Assembly: GCF_016027715.1 (NCBI RefSeq)
Contig: NZ_CP065691.1
Location: forward strand, 1,831,954-1,895,953
Reading direction: 5' to 3'
DNA: 64,000 nucleotides
Source: Lactococcus garvieae
GTDB lineage: Bacteria > Bacillota > Bacilli > Lactobacillales > Streptococcaceae
The notes below the pieces were generated by a model, which saw only the letters and a program-made list of their open reading frames with translations, did no database searches and had not been told where the DNA came from. Below are positions 17,751-27,601 of this stretch, one piece after another. Both the position numbers and the translations under genes were made by a program. Position 1 is the first letter of the stretch. Each line of letters starts with the position of its first letter.

Positions 17751-18178
17751 TGTACAGTAGAATTTTAGGGCTTGATGTCGGTACGAAAACAGTGGGTATC
17801 GCTGTTAGCGATTTACTTGGTATGACGGCACAACCTGTTGAAACAATAAAAATTGACAGTGATTCTGGAGATTTTGGTTTTAACCGTTTAGCGGAACTTA
17901 TTGAGGAATATAAGCCCTCAAAAATCGTACTGGGTTTACCCAAACATATGAATAATGATGAAGGTATTCGGGCAGAAGCCTCACGAAGCTACGGTGAGAA
18001 AATCTCCGCAAAGTTTGGTGTTGCCGTAGAATACCAAGATGAACGCTTGACAACTATGCAAGCAGAAAAGGTATTAATTGATGGAGGTGTCCGTCGTAAG
18101 GACCGGAAGAAATCAATTGATAAACTCGCAGCAGTCCTGATATTACAAAATTATCTGGATGCGCACAAATTATTTTAG
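17750..18178 (+). CDS. ruvX: Holliday junction resolvase-like protein RuvX/YqgF
   Basis: A 142-residue YqgF/RuvX protein with an RNase H-like fold. Active-site acidic residues are seen in LGLDVGTKT (Asp8 region), YQDERLTT (Glu near 98) and the Asp near 124 (KSIDKLAA). It has a role in pre-16S rRNA processing in Escherichia coli; the recombination role is less sure. Its ATG overlaps the ireB stop. Confidence 0.93.
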   Translation: MYSRILGLDVGTKTVGIAVSDLLGMTAQPVETIKIDSDSGDFGFNRLAELIEEYKPSKIVLGLPKHMNNDEGIRAEASRSYGEKISAKFGVAVEYQDERLTTMQAEKVLIDGGVRRKDRKKSIDKLAAVLILQNYLDAHKLF

Positions 18179-18192
18179 AAGTAGGAAATATT

Positions 18193-18516
18193 ATGTCAGA
18201 ACATACACATGATCATGAACATGAAGACCGTTTTATCACTCTAATTGATGATAATGGTAGCGAAAGTCTTTTCGAGATTTTGATTACTATTGATGGTCAA
18301 GAAGAATTTGGAAAAAACTACGTGCTTGTTATGCCTGTTGATGGTGCAGAAGACGATAACGGTGAAGTTGAAATCCAAGCCTATTCATTTACACAAAATG
18401 AAGATGGTACTGAAGGTGACTTACAACCAATCCCAGAAGACTCAGATGCAGAATGGGATATGATTGAAGAAGTTTTCAATAATTTCATGGAAAATCAAGA
18501 CGACGAAGTTTATTGA
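18193..18516 (+). CDS. DUF1292 family protein YrzB
   Basis: A 107-residue, very acidic protein of the DUF1292/YrzB family. The His-rich opening HTHDHEHED is notable, followed by [17 protein letters not shown] typical of the family and an acidic C-terminus. It lies 14 bases after ruvX in the conserved cluster. Function is unknown; metal binding through the His run is only a thought. Confidence 0.9.
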   Translation: MSEHTHDHEHEDRFITLIDDNGSESLFEILITIDGQEEFGKNYVLVMPVDGAEDDNGEVEIQAYSFTQNEDGTEGDLQPIPEDSDAEWDMIEEVFNNFMENQDDEVY

Positions 18517-18522
18517 TAAAAC

Positions 18523-18545
18523 AGGGGCTGTTGCCTCTTTTTTTT
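18523..18545 (+). terminator. Terminator after yrzB
   Basis: Stem AGGGGC/GCCTCT (one G-U pair), loop TGTT, then eight T. Confidence 0.7.
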
Positions 18546-18597
18546 ATTGCATTAAGATGCAAATATGACGTATTTTATTCCGATATTTTTGAGAAGA

Positions 18598-18626
18598 TTG
18601 AGTACTGTGGAAAATTTTGTTATAAT
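18598..18626 (+). promoter_or_regulatory. Promoter of the PMT-like membrane protein gene
   Basis: TTGAGT (18598-18603), 17 bases, TATAAT (18621-18626) with extended TGT. Confidence 0.75.
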
Positions 18627-18655
18627 TTAGTGATTACTCTTTGAAGGAAATATGC

Positions 18656-20254
18656 ATGAATAAAAGATATGGCTCACGTTCATCGAGACGTGTACAGAAA
18701 AAATTAAATGAACAATCTGAAGAATTTGATGAAACGATGATTGAAGAAGAAGCTGTTGATTCTATTGAAGAACACGGCGCTTATTCCCGTCGGAGTAAAA
18801 TCGAAACTGATTTTAAACCTACTCGAGAAAAGACACCTAGACTTTTACTGGCAGATTGGTCTTTTATTTCGTTAGTTTCTTTGCTGCTTAGTTTGACTTT
18901 CTATGCTTTCCCCCTTTTCAACTTACAACCTGTGGGAGTGCAGTCTCAATATCTCTACTCTGGGATGGCTATGCAAGCCGGTATGGTCCCTTACAATGAT
19001 TTTTGGGGTACTGGTGGTGTCATCTTCTATTTGATTAATTGGGTGGGACATTTTGGTCAGACTACATGGGTGCTTTATCTTATCCAACTTCTTGCCTTGC
19101 TAATGAGTGGTGTACAAGTTTATCGCTTGATTTCACAACGCACACGTAGCCGCTTGGCTGCGCGTATCACTACCGCATTTACTTTGGTTGCAATTGCCGG
19201 ATTAGCGCAAGGAGGAACAGCTCCTACTTTACTTGCCTTGCCTTTTGCTCTATGGGCCTTGCAGTTTTTAGACCGATATCTACGTCAAGACAGCCGAGAT
19301 GAATCCTTTATCTTCTTTGGGATGTCTGGGGCTCTTGTCCTAGTTATATCACCGATAATGACTGTTCTTTGGCTTCTTTCGATGCTTGCTTTGCTTATCT
19401 TTAACATTCAAAATAAAAGAATTGGCCGTGGTTTTTACCAATTACTTGCTATTATACTAGGCGTAATGCTCGTGGGGTATAGCGTGGCTTTTTATTCCTT
19501 AAATGCTCAGGTATTGTACACATCTGTAGAGCAGTCAGTGATTATTCCACTTACAACTCTCGGCTTCTCAGGAAGTTTCTGGATGACTCTTCTGAAAGCT
19601 GTAGTCTTTCTCTTAGTCTTTGGATTAGCTGCTAACTTTGTTCATGGTGTAAGAAATATTCAAAAAGCAGGTCAAACCTTTATTTGGCAAGTTTTATTGC
19701 TGATTGGTTCTATTATAGTGCTCGCTTTCGTGGTATTCTCACAGGTGTTTGAGAGCTCAAACTTGCTGGCGATCTTGCCTTTGCTCTTACTCTTTGTTAG
19801 TGATACTTTACAAGATGCAGTAGATCAACGTCAAAATATATTCAAAAGCTATATGAGAGCAAAACTCTTTGCACCGATTTTAGCTTTATTATTCGTGGTG
19901 GGTGCACCTCTTGTTTCGCAGTGGATGAACCGTCAAGTCTTTTCAGAGGAACAACAAATTGCTCAATATGTGAAGTCAGACACGACGACAGATGATAAAG
20001 TGCTAGCAATAGCAGCGAATAAAAATATTAATTTACGTTCTCATCGTGTCGCAAGTTTAGATAGTTTCCCAAGTTACTATCCTATTGGCTTCCATCAGAA
20101 TTTTGACCTCGTCTTTGCGAATGCTAAGGACAAGTATGTGATTGTTCAAAGCGGACAAAACCTTTCGTCTTCTGTACAAGAGACACTTAAAGCTTCTTAT
20201 CAAAAAACTGACGTTGGTAATATTAGTCAATTTTCTGTATATAAAAAGAAATAA
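18656..20254 (+). CDS. Polytopic membrane protein resembling PMT-type glycosyltransferases
   Basis: A 532-residue protein. The start is the ATG with AAGGA 7 bases upstream; a TTG five codons earlier has no ribosome site. A 65-residue charged, Arg/Glu-rich cytoplasmic head is followed by about 11 transmembrane segments and a soluble C-terminal domain of about 95 residues. The sequence AMQAGMVPYNDFWGTGG after the first transmembrane segment resembles the first extracytoplasmic loop (with catalytic Asp) of GT-C mannosyltransferase-like proteins. A glycan-transfer role is inferred from this only. It is transcribed alone. Confidence 0.65.
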   Translation: MNKRYGSRSSRRVQKKLNEQSEEFDETMIEEEAVDSIEEHGAYSRRSKIETDFKPTREKTPRLLLADWSFISLVSLLLSLTFYAFPLFNLQPVGVQSQYLYSGMAMQAGMVPYNDFWGTGGVIFYLINWVGHFGQTTWVLYLIQLLALLMSGVQVYRLISQRTRSRLAARITTAFTLVAIAGLAQGGTAPTLLALPFALWALQFLDRYLRQDSRDESFIFFGMSGALVLVISPIMTVLWLLSMLALLIFNIQNKRIGRGFYQLLAIILGVMLVGYSVAFYSLNAQVLYTSVEQSVIIPLTTLGFSGSFWMTLLKAVVFLLVFGLAANFVHGVRNIQKAGQTFIWQVLLLIGSIIVLAFVVFSQVFESSNLLAILPLLLLFVSDTLQDAVDQRQNIFKSYMRAKLFAPILALLFVVGAPLVSQWMNRQVFSEEQQIAQYVKSDTTTDDKVLAIAANKNINLRSHRVASLDSFPSYYPIGFHQNFDLVFANAKDKYVIVQSGQNLSSSVQETLKASYQKTDVGNISQFSVYKKK

Positions 20255-20299
20255 GATATACATAAATGTATATCTTGTTTTATTATAATGAAAAAAGCG

Positions 20300-20347
20300 A
20301 ATTTTCTGACTATTCCTGTTGTTTTTTGAATTTTTTTGTGCTATAAT
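20300..20347 (+). promoter_or_regulatory. codY promoter with a CodY box
   Basis: TTGTTT (20319-20324), 17 bases, TATAAT (20342-20347) with extended TGC. Just upstream, AATTTTCTGACTATT (20300-20314) matches the CodY consensus AATTTTCWGAAAATT at 13 of 15 positions, which fits the known negative autoregulation of lactococcal codY. Confidence 0.7.
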
Positions 20348-20390
20348 CTGTTAAGAGTTTATTTAGAAAATAATATAATAGGAGAAAACC

Positions 20391-21182
20391 GTGGCTACAT
20401 TATTAGAAAAAACCCGCAAAATTACGTCAGTTCTACAAGATGGTGTGACTGATTTAAAGCAGGAGTTACCCTACGATAACATGACGGAGCGTTTAGCCAA
20501 CGTTATTGATTGTAATGCTTGTATTATTGATACAAAAGGGAAGCTTTTGGGCTTTTCATTGCCATATGAGATTAACAACGATCGTGTTAATGAGCTTTTC
20601 CATGTGCAAAAACAATTACCAGAAGATTATGCACGTGCGGCTATTCGTATCTATGATACACTAGCAAACATCACAATCAACGAGCCTTTATCAGTATTTC
20701 CTGCCGAACTTTTAGGGGAATATCCAAATGGTTTGACAACTTGCGCTCCTATCTATGGTAGTGGTATGCGTTTGGGAACATTTATTCTCTGGCGTACAGA
20801 TGGAAAATTTAATGATGATGATTTAGTTCTTGCCGAACTTGCAACTACAGTTATCGGTGTACAACTTTCTAATCTTAAGCTTGAACAAATGGAAGAAAAC
20901 ATTCGTAAAGACACTATGGCAAATATGGCTGTTAACACCCTTTCTTACTCAGAAATGAAAGCTGTTAAAGCAATACTTGAGGAACTTGATGGTGAAGAGG
21001 GACATGTTATTGCTTCAGTTATCGCTGACAAGATTGGTATTACACGCTCAGTTATCGTTAACGCACTTCGTAAACTCGAGTCTGCAGGGGTTATCGAAAG
21101 TCGTTCATTGGGAATGAAAGGTACTTACCTCAAAGTTCTCAATCAAGGTTTGTTTACAAAACTTGAGGGCCGTAATTTCTAA
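20391..21182 (+). CDS. codY: GTP- and branched-chain-amino-acid-sensing global regulator CodY
   Basis: A 263-residue CodY starting at GTG with GGAG upstream. The N-terminal GAF domain (to about residue 160) binds isoleucine, leucine and valine; the C-terminal winged helix shows [21 protein letters not shown] near residue 205. It represses nitrogen and peptide-uptake genes during amino acid plenty. It has its own promoter with a CodY box and its own terminator. Confidence 0.98.
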   Translation: MATLLEKTRKITSVLQDGVTDLKQELPYDNMTERLANVIDCNACIIDTKGKLLGFSLPYEINNDRVNELFHVQKQLPEDYARAAIRIYDTLANITINEPLSVFPAELLGEYPNGLTTCAPIYGSGMRLGTFILWRTDGKFNDDDLVLAELATTVIGVQLSNLKLEQMEENIRKDTMANMAVNTLSYSEMKAVKAILEELDGEEGHVIASVIADKIGITRSVIVNALRKLESAGVIESRSLGMKGTYLKVLNQGLFTKLEGRNF

Positions 21183-21194
21183 AAAAAGATGGGC

Positions 21195-21221
21195 AAAAGC
21201 TTCTGTGAAGGAAGCTTTTTT
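21195..21221 (+). terminator. Terminator after codY
   Basis: Stem AAAAGCTTC/GAAGCTTTT, 7-base loop, T-run. Confidence 0.85.
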
Positions 21222-21311
21222 ATATATTCTTTTATGAAGTTATTACTTTTCTTGATATACCGTACAAGTGTGCAGTAACGCCTAGCTGTATCAGTTTTTC
21301 AAGAATTTTGC

Positions 21312-21317
21312 TATAAT
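21312..21317 (+). promoter_or_regulatory. -10 box of the gatCAB operon
   Basis: TATAAT with extended TGC; no convincing -35 box at 16-18 bases. Confidence 0.55.
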
Positions 21318-21353
21318 TGAAAATGAAAATCTTTAATAGTTAGGGAAAATAAC

Positions 21354-21659
21354 ATGAGCAAGATTACTAAAGAACAAGTGGAGCATGTGGCAACTTTGTC
21401 CAAGCTCAAATTTGCGGAAAATGAACTCGACACTGTGACAGATCAATTAGATAAAATTATTGAGATGGTAGAGCAGTTAGAAGAAGTAAATACCGACGGT
21501 GTAGAATTCACAATGAGTGTTGCGGATAATCTCAATCGTATGCGTGAAGATATAGCTGTGGCGGGAGATAACCGTGAAGATTTAATGCGGAATGTACCAA
21601 CCAAGCAAGATGGCTTTATTAAGGTACCAGCAATGTTAGCTGATGGAGGTGACGCATAA
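21354..21659 (+). CDS. gatC: Aspartyl/glutamyl-tRNA amidotransferase subunit C
   Basis: A 101-residue GatC, the small bracing subunit of the amidotransferase that converts Glu-tRNA(Gln), and Asp-tRNA(Asn) in some species, to the amidated forms. Typical opening [16 protein letters not shown] and the [12 protein letters not shown] end. It overlaps gatA by one base (TAATG). Together with gatA and gatB it makes an operon of three. Confidence 0.97.
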   Translation: MSKITKEQVEHVATLSKLKFAENELDTVTDQLDKIIEMVEQLEEVNTDGVEFTMSVADNLNRMREDIAVAGDNREDLMRNVPTKQDGFIKVPAMLADGGDA

Positions 21660-23131
21660 TGTCATTGAACGATAAAACAATTAAAGAACTGCATGAACTC
21701 TTAGTTAATAAAGAAGTCTCAGCCGTTGAACTGACACGTGCTACACTTGAAGATGTTAACGCTCGTGAGGCAGCAATGGGAAGCTTTATTTCTGTTTTAG
21801 ACGAAAAAGCTTTAGCTCAAGCAGCAGCTATTGATGCGCGTGGTATTGATGCGTCTAAATTAACAGATGGTATTCCTTTGGCTGTGAAAGATAATATTGT
21901 TACTAAGGACATTGAAACAACAGCCGCTAGCAAGATACTCTCAGGTTTTGTTCCCCCTTATGATGCAACTGTAGTTGAAAAGCTTTATGATAATGGTATG
22001 GTAATTATTGGTAAGGCTAATATGGATGAATTTGCGATGGGTGGTTCTGGAGAAACTTCCTCTATTAAGCCAACACATAATGCTTGGGACCAAACCAAAG
22101 TTCCAGGGGGCTCATCATCAGGTTCAGCAAGTGCGGTTGCGAGTGGGCAAGTACGACTTTCATTAGGTTCTGATACAGGTGGTTCAATACGCCAACCTGC
22201 TTCATTTAGTGGTATTGTTGGTTTGAAACCAACGTATGGTCGTGTCTCACGTTATGGTTTAATTGCTTTTTCAAGCTCACTAGACCAAATTGGGCCTTTT
22301 GCATCTACTGTTGAAGAAAATGCACAACTTCTGAATGTTATCTCAGGCGCTGATGCTAAAGATGCAACAAGTTCAGAAATTGCTGTACCTGATTTTACTT
22401 CAAAAATTGGTCAAGACATCAAGGGGATGAAGATTGCTTTGCCTAAAGAATACTTTGGAGAAGGAATCGATCCAGCAGTGAAAGAGCAAATCATGACTGC
22501 TGCAAAACATTTGGAATCTTTAGGTGCCATTGTTGAAGAAGTAAGTTTGCCTCACAGCAAGTATGGTGTAGCAGTTTACTATATTATTGCTTCATCCGAA
22601 GCCAGCTCAAACCTCCAACGTTTTGATGGTATTCGCTATGGCTATCGTGCAGACAATATTGAAAATCTTGAAGATGTTTATGTTAAGTCTCGTTCAGAAG
22701 GTTTTGGTGATGAGGTTAAACGTCGAATCATGCTGGGTACATTTAGTTTATCTGCAGGTGCTTATGACAAACACTTTAAAAAAGCAGGTCAAGTGCGTAG
22801 CTTGATTATTGATGATTTTAATAAAGTATTTGCAGACTATGACTTGATTCTTGGCCCAACAGCACCAACGGTTGCTTTTGGTTTTGATGAAAAATCAAAA
22901 GACCCTGTACAAATGTATCTTTCAGATATTTTGACAATTCCAGTGAATCTTGCAGGCTTGCCAGGTATTTCGATTCCTGCTGGATACGTTGAGGGATTAC
23001 CTGTGGGCATGCAATTGATTGGTAAACGTTATGATGAAGAAACAATTTACCAAGTAGCAGCAGCTTTTGAAGCAACTACTGACCATCATAAGAAAAAACC
23101 AATAATCTTTACAGAAGGAGGGGCAAAATAA
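21659..23131 (+). CDS. gatA: Aspartyl/glutamyl-tRNA amidotransferase subunit A
   Basis: A 490-residue amidase-signature protein that releases ammonia from glutamine for GatB. The catalytic Ser-cisSer-Lys triad is intact: Lys in AVKDNI near residue 79 and the GGSSSGSA signature near 150, with the [10 protein letters not shown] stretch near 175. Full length. Confidence 0.98.
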   Translation: MSLNDKTIKELHELLVNKEVSAVELTRATLEDVNAREAAMGSFISVLDEKALAQAAAIDARGIDASKLTDGIPLAVKDNIVTKDIETTAASKILSGFVPPYDATVVEKLYDNGMVIIGKANMDEFAMGGSGETSSIKPTHNAWDQTKVPGGSSSGSASAVASGQVRLSLGSDTGGSIRQPASFSGIVGLKPTYGRVSRYGLIAFSSSLDQIGPFASTVEENAQLLNVISGADAKDATSSEIAVPDFTSKIGQDIKGMKIALPKEYFGEGIDPAVKEQIMTAAKHLESLGAIVEEVSLPHSKYGVAVYYIIASSEASSNLQRFDGIRYGYRADNIENLEDVYVKSRSEGFGDEVKRRIMLGTFSLSAGAYDKHFKKAGQVRSLIIDDFNKVFADYDLILGPTAPTVAFGFDEKSKDPVQMYLSDILTIPVNLAGLPGISIPAGYVEGLPVGMQLIGKRYDEETIYQVAAAFEATTDHHKKKPIIFTEGGAK

Positions 23132-23132
23132 G

Positions 23133-24566
23133 ATGAATTTTGAAACAGTCATTGGACTTGAAGTCCACGTTGAGCTAAATACGAACTCAAAAATTTACAG
23201 CCCAACTCCAGCTGAATTTGGCTCTGAGCCGAATGTCAATACAAATGTGATTGACTGGGGAATGCCAGGTGTTCTCCCTACATTGAATAAAGGTGTTGTG
23301 GTTGCCGGTATGAAAGCTTCTCTTGCTATGAATATGTCGATTCAAAAGAGCATGCATTTTGACCGTAAGAATTACTTTTATCCTGATAATCCAAAAGCTT
23401 ATCAAATTTCTCAAGCAGATGAACCTATCGGCTATAATGGTTCTATCGAAATTGAACTCGAAGATGGAACAAAATCAACTGTTCGCATTGAGCGTGCGCA
23501 TATTGAGGAAGATGCAGGAAAAAATACTCATGGTACAGATGGCTACTCTTATGTTGACTTAAATCGTCAAGGTGTTCCCTTAATCGAAATCGTTTCAGAG
23601 CCAGATATGCGTAGTGCGGAAGAGGCTTATGCTTACTTAACTGCTTTACGTGAGTTGATTCTTTATACAGGAATTTCTGATGTGAAGATGGAAGAGGGTT
23701 CAATGCGTTGTGATGCGAATATCTCTTTGCGTCCTTATGGTCAAGAAGAGTTTGGCGTTAAAACAGAAGTTAAAAACATGAATTCTTTCAGTAATGTTAA
23801 GAAAGCTTTAGCTTTTGAGATTGACCGTCAAGCAAAAATCCTTCGTGCAGGTGGTGAAATCCGTCAAGAAACACGACGTTTCGATGATAAGACTGGAGAA
23901 ACTATTTTGATGCGTGTTAAAGAAGGGGCTTCTGATTATCGTTACTTCCCAGAACCGGACTTGCCTCGTATTGAAATTTCAGATGAATGGATTGATGAAG
24001 TTCGTACTGAACTTCCAGAATTTGCGGCAGCACGTCGTGTACGTTATGTGGAACAAATGGGACTCAGTGAATATGATGCCCGTCAATTGACAAGCTCTAA
24101 GGATGTTTCAGACTTTTTTGAAGCTGCAGTTAAATTGGGTGGGGATGCCAAGTTAGTCTCTAACTGGCTCCAAGGTGAAGTTGCTCAGTACTTGAATACA
24201 GCACATCTTGAACTCAAAGAGATCAAGCTGACCCCAGAAAACTTAACAGAAATGTTGCGTTTGATTGCAGATGGAACAATTTCATCAAAAATCGCCAAGA
24301 AAGTTTTCCTTGAATTAGCCAAAAATGGCGGATCTGCTGAAGAGTTTGTTAAGAAAGCTGGATTAGTTCAAATTTCTGATCCTGCAGTACTTTTGCCAAT
24401 TATTCATGAAGTATTCGCCAAAAATGAGCAATCTGTATCTGATTACCGTGGAGGTAAGGAGAATGCAGCTAAAGCTTTGGTTGGTCAATTGATGAAAGCT
24501 ACAAAAGGACAAGCTAACCCAACAGTAGCACAAAAACTTCTCTATCAAGAATTAGATAAAAACTAA
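23133..24566 (+). CDS. gatB: Aspartyl/glutamyl-tRNA amidotransferase subunit B
   Basis: A 477-residue GatB, which phosphorylates and amidates the mischarged tRNA-bound Glu or Asp. Family opening [12 protein letters not shown], the [14 protein letters not shown] signature near residue 80, the [10 protein letters not shown] stretch and a C-terminal YqeY-like helical domain. It begins two bases after gatA and ends at a terminator shared with the convergent MATE gene. Confidence 0.98.
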   Translation: MNFETVIGLEVHVELNTNSKIYSPTPAEFGSEPNVNTNVIDWGMPGVLPTLNKGVVVAGMKASLAMNMSIQKSMHFDRKNYFYPDNPKAYQISQADEPIGYNGSIEIELEDGTKSTVRIERAHIEEDAGKNTHGTDGYSYVDLNRQGVPLIEIVSEPDMRSAEEAYAYLTALRELILYTGISDVKMEEGSMRCDANISLRPYGQEEFGVKTEVKNMNSFSNVKKALAFEIDRQAKILRAGGEIRQETRRFDDKTGETILMRVKEGASDYRYFPEPDLPRIEISDEWIDEVRTELPEFAAARRVRYVEQMGLSEYDARQLTSSKDVSDFFEAAVKLGGDAKLVSNWLQGEVAQYLNTAHLELKEIKLTPENLTEMLRLIADGTISSKIAKKVFLELAKNGGSAEEFVKKAGLVQISDPAVLLPIIHEVFAKNEQSVSDYRGGKENAAKALVGQLMKATKGQANPTVAQKLLYQELDKN

Positions 24567-24569
24567 TAC

Positions 24570-24599
24570 AAAAAATCGTTCAATTAAGAACGATTTTTT
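24570..24599. terminator. Bidirectional terminator between gatB and the MATE gene
   Basis: An 11-bp stem AAAAATCGTTC/GAACGATTTTT with A and T runs on both sides. The stop codon of the minus-strand gene lies inside the stem. Confidence 0.85.
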
Positions 24600-25935
24600 C
24601 TTCTGTATTTTCTTGACTAAAGCGACGAACCATTCGAATAGTAGTAGGAATTAGAATAGCTGTGGAACCAATCCAAGCAGCGGGATTAGAGGAAATGATT
24701 ACGGTATAATCTAGCAGGCTAACCCCAATAATCGCGACTGCTGCACGCATGAGCAGTTCCATTACACCACAAATGGTTGGTATTCGAGCATTACCTAAAC
24801 CTTGTAATGTTGAGCGAGTAACAAAGAGTATGGCGAGAAGCCAGTAGAAACTTCCGTTAACCACATAGTAATGCCGTGCCATATCAATTACAGCTGTTTG
24901 ACTTGGAGAGATAAAAGCGGTCGTGAAGTAGTAATTCAAGCTAATCAACACCACTGCAAAGCCAATAGCCCAAGCAACAGCGATGAGTAGAGCTCGAAAA
25001 AGCCCTTGATTAATACGTCGGTACTGTCTAGCCCCATAGTTTTGCGCACCAAAGGTAGCCATAGCTAAGCCAATCGACATCATCGGCAGCATTGCAATTT
25101 GATCTATTTTAGAGACGATTGCCTGTGTGGCGACAGCATTTGTGCCCATCGTATTGAGGGCAACTTGCAAAGTAATAGATCCAATAGCGATGATACTGGA
25201 TTGGAAACCCATCGGGATACTGAGACGCGCGTGTTCACGAATTTCTTTAACATCATAGAGGAGCAGTTTGCGGTTAAGGTGTAGCTCCGGAACTTTCCGT
25301 TTAATATGTAAAACCAGATAAAGGACGGAGATACATTGAGCCAAAATAGTCGCAGCACTCGCACCAGCTAAACCTAAATGTAGAACAAGGATGGCAAAAT
25401 ACTCAAAACCAATATTCAAAATACTAGCAACAATGAGCGCATAGAGTGGAGTTTTAGAATCGCCTAAAGCGCGCAACGCATTTGAATAGTAAGCGTAAAG
25501 AGTTGTTGCTGTAAGACCGCCCAACATAATACTTAAAAAGGTATGTGCCCCTTCGTATATTTCAGCGGGTGTCTGCATAAGCTGCAGGAGTTGTCCGACA
25601 AAGATGACAGACAGGAGGCTAAGAAGAAGGGAAATAGCTATCGTGAAATAAAGTCCGGTTATAAAGGACTTTTTAACGGCATGCGCATCTTTGGCACCAA
25701 ACCGTTGAGCTGTGATAATCGTTAAGCCAGCGGTCATACCTTGGGCAAAACCAACGATTAAAAAGTTAATCGATCCAGTGGCACCAACGGAGGCCAAAGC
25801 ATTTTTACCTAAAGTTTGTCCAACGATGAGGGTATCTGCGGTGTTATAGAGAACTTGAAAAAAGTTTCCTAAAAGTAGGGGGAGTGTGAAGGCGATTAAA
25901 CCTTTGAGGATATTTCCTCTTGTTAAGTCTTTCAT
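24580..25935 (-). CDS. MATE family efflux transporter
   Basis: A 451-residue MATE (multidrug and toxic compound extrusion) protein with about 12 transmembrane segments in two related halves. Typical features are the N-terminal PLLLGNFFQVLYNTADTLIVG, the mid-helix AQCISVLYLVLHIKRK loop and the start of the second half NTMGTNAVATQAIVSKID. It would export cationic compounds driven by Na+ or H+. No regulator gene lies beside it; substrate unknown. Confidence 0.9.
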   Translation of the reverse strand: MKDLTRGNILKGLIAFTLPLLLGNFFQVLYNTADTLIVGQTLGKNALASVGATGSINFLIVGFAQGMTAGLTIITAQRFGAKDAHAVKKSFITGLYFTIAISLLLSLLSVIFVGQLLQLMQTPAEIYEGAHTFLSIMLGGLTATTLYAYYSNALRALGDSKTPLYALIVASILNIGFEYFAILVLHLGLAGASAATILAQCISVLYLVLHIKRKVPELHLNRKLLLYDVKEIREHARLSIPMGFQSSIIAIGSITLQVALNTMGTNAVATQAIVSKIDQIAMLPMMSIGLAMATFGAQNYGARQYRRINQGLFRALLIAVAWAIGFAVVLISLNYYFTTAFISPSQTAVIDMARHYYVVNGSFYWLLAILFVTRSTLQGLGNARIPTICGVMELLMRAAVAIIGVSLLDYTVIISSNPAAWIGSTAILIPTTIRMVRRFSQENTEEKIVLN

Positions 25936-26030
25936 AATATTCCTAAATTATTTGCTTTATACATTGTAAACTTTTTATATATATAAAACAATAGCTTATC
26001 TGTCTTTTTTATAATATTATTTTGTCAGAA

Positions 26031-26059
26031 CAAAAAGAAAAAGCACCCTAGGGTGCTTT
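26031..26059 (-). terminator. Terminator of the cold-shock gene
   Basis: Perfect palindrome AAAGCACCC-TA-GGGTGCTTT followed on the minus strand by T-rich sequence. Confidence 0.85.
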
Positions 26060-26068
26060 GATTATCAA

Positions 26069-26266
26069 TTATTTAGTAACATTGATTGCTTGAGGTCCAC
26101 GTGGGCCTTCTTCAAGATCAAAGTTAACTTTTTGGCCTTCATCAAGAGTTTTGAATCCATCAGTTTGGATAGCTGAGAAGTGGACGAATACATCGTTGCC
26201 TTCTTCAGTAGTAATGAAACCAAAACCTTTAGTAGCGTTAAACCATTTTACAGTTCCTTGTGCCAT
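26069..26266 (-). CDS. Cold-shock protein, CspA family
   Basis: A 65-residue cold-shock-domain RNA chaperone. The start is the ATG of [10 protein letters not shown] with AAAGGA upstream; the frame is open 13 codons earlier but without a start that fits. RNP1 (KGFGFIT) and RNP2 (VFVHFS) motifs are intact. It is monocistronic, with its promoter in the 110-base divergent spacer to the folate cyclo-ligase gene. Which paralogue of the csp family it is cannot be told. Confidence 0.95.
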   Translation of the reverse strand: MAQGTVKWFNATKGFGFITTEEGNDVFVHFSAIQTDGFKTLDEGQKVNFDLEEGPRGPQAINVTK

Positions 26267-26338
26267 TTGAATACATCCTTTCTTTAGTTTGGTAAATCTT
26301 ATCATCGAAAAGCGTGTAACAAAAGCATAAACGTTAAC

Positions 26339-26377
26339 TTGAAAAAAACTTACAGCTTTATGATAACATATATAGTA
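26339..26377 (+). promoter_or_regulatory. Promoter of the 5-formyl-THF cyclo-ligase gene, probably leaderless
   Basis: TTGAAA (26339-26344), 19-base spacer, TAACAT (26364-26369) with extended TGA. The ATG starts 8 bases after the -10 box and no Shine-Dalgarno sequence is present. Confidence 0.5.
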
Positions 26378-26895
26378 TGGAAAAGAAAGCGCTAATACGA
26401 AAAGAAATGATAAATTTACTGAAAAGTTTTGATTTTGCTGACAAAAGCCATCAAGGTCAAATTATTCTGGAAAAACTTCTTTATTCTAAGAAGTGGAAAG
26501 CGGCGAAAAGCGTTGCCCTGTATATGCCTCAGGAGTTTGAATTTGATTTAAAGCTGTTGTTTGAACAAGAGAATAAACAAATTCTTATCCCAAAAACGTT
26601 AGAAAATCGCCAAATGATATTTGCAAAATATGACAAAAATGACTTAGAACGGACAAAATTTGGTATACTAGAACCTAGGTCTAAACAGGCTGAAATTCCT
26701 GATTTGATTTTAGTGCCAGGTTTGGCATGGAATCATCAAGGCGATCGAATTGGTTTTGGCGCGGGATATTATGATCGTTATTTGGCTAACTTCAAAGGAC
26801 AAACAGCGAGTGTTTGTTATGATTTTCAGCAAATAAATTTTGACCCAGAACCTCACGATATTAGGGTAGGAGAAATATTTACTTATGAACATTAA
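26377..26895 (+). CDS. 5-formyltetrahydrofolate cyclo-ligase
   Basis: A 172-residue enzyme that converts 5-formyl-THF to 5,10-methenyl-THF using ATP. Typical motifs: the basic N-terminus (KKALIRKEM), YMPQEFEFD near residue 49, [26 protein letters not shown] near 108-133 (GxGxGYYDR signature). The ATG sits immediately behind a -10 box, so the mRNA is probably leaderless. It overlaps the rhomboid gene by 11 bases, the order known from Bacillus yqgN-yqgP. Confidence 0.92.
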   Translation: MEKKALIRKEMINLLKSFDFADKSHQGQIILEKLLYSKKWKAAKSVALYMPQEFEFDLKLLFEQENKQILIPKTLENRQMIFAKYDKNDLERTKFGILEPRSKQAEIPDLILVPGLAWNHQGDRIGFGAGYYDRYLANFKGQTASVCYDFQQINFDPEPHDIRVGEIFTYEH

Positions 26896-27577
26896 TATGA
26901 TAAAAAAAGACTTTATGAAGCATAAAGCGACTTATATTTTATCGTTACTCACAACAATGGTTTGGTTGTATCAATTCTTTAGATATGGATTGGCAGCTAC
27001 GAATGCTATCAATCTTTTTAATACTGGAGCACTCTTTCCTCCAGCTATTCTTGATGACCCTACTCAGATATGGCGTCTCGTTACACCAATTTTTGTCCAT
27101 ATTGGCTGGACGCACTTTTTGATGAATACTTTGACTCTCTTTTTTATCGGTCGCCAAGTGGAAGCTGTTTTTGGTAGCCTTAACTTTAGCTTGATTTATA
27201 TTTTATCAGGAATATTTGGAAATGCTGTAACTTTCCTCTTCTCGCCTAATACTTTATCAGCTGGAGCATCAACATCAATATTTGGTCTTTTTGCAGCCAT
27301 TGCAGGGATTGGTTTCTTTACAGGTCATCCTTTGCTTAAGCAGATTGGTAAAACTTTTACCGTTTTGATTGTTATAAATCTTTTCTTTAATTTGTTTAAT
27401 TTGAGTTCGGTAAATATTTGGTCTCATGTCGGTGGTGCCCTTGGCGGTTTGCTTTTAGCACCCGTTTTTCCACCGAAATATTTCAAAAATTCTGTACCAA
27501 TGCAAAATCGCATTTTATCGGGAGTTACGGTTGTGGTTCTCTTTATCGTACTCCTTGTTTTGCCTTTTATAAAATAG
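26885..27577 (+). CDS. Rhomboid family intramembrane serine protease
   Basis: A 230-residue rhomboid with six or seven transmembrane segments. The catalytic dyad can be placed: Ser129 in GASTSIFG and His181 in WSHVGGALGG; the loop-1 WR motif is IWRLVTP near residue 62 and HxxxN is HFLMN near 77. It cleaves transmembrane segments of unknown substrates. Start may be ATG 26885 or the ATG four codons later; both lie within the end of the cyclo-ligase gene. Confidence 0.92.
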   Translation: MNINMIKKDFMKHKATYILSLLTTMVWLYQFFRYGLAATNAINLFNTGALFPPAILDDPTQIWRLVTPIFVHIGWTHFLMNTLTLFFIGRQVEAVFGSLNFSLIYILSGIFGNAVTFLFSPNTLSAGASTSIFGLFAAIAGIGFFTGHPLLKQIGKTFTVLIVINLFFNLFNLSSVNIWSHVGGALGGLLLAPVFPPKYFKNSVPMQNRILSGVTVVVLFIVLLVLPFIK

Positions 27578-27601
27578 ATAGTAAGTAGTGAGGAAACAAA
27601 T

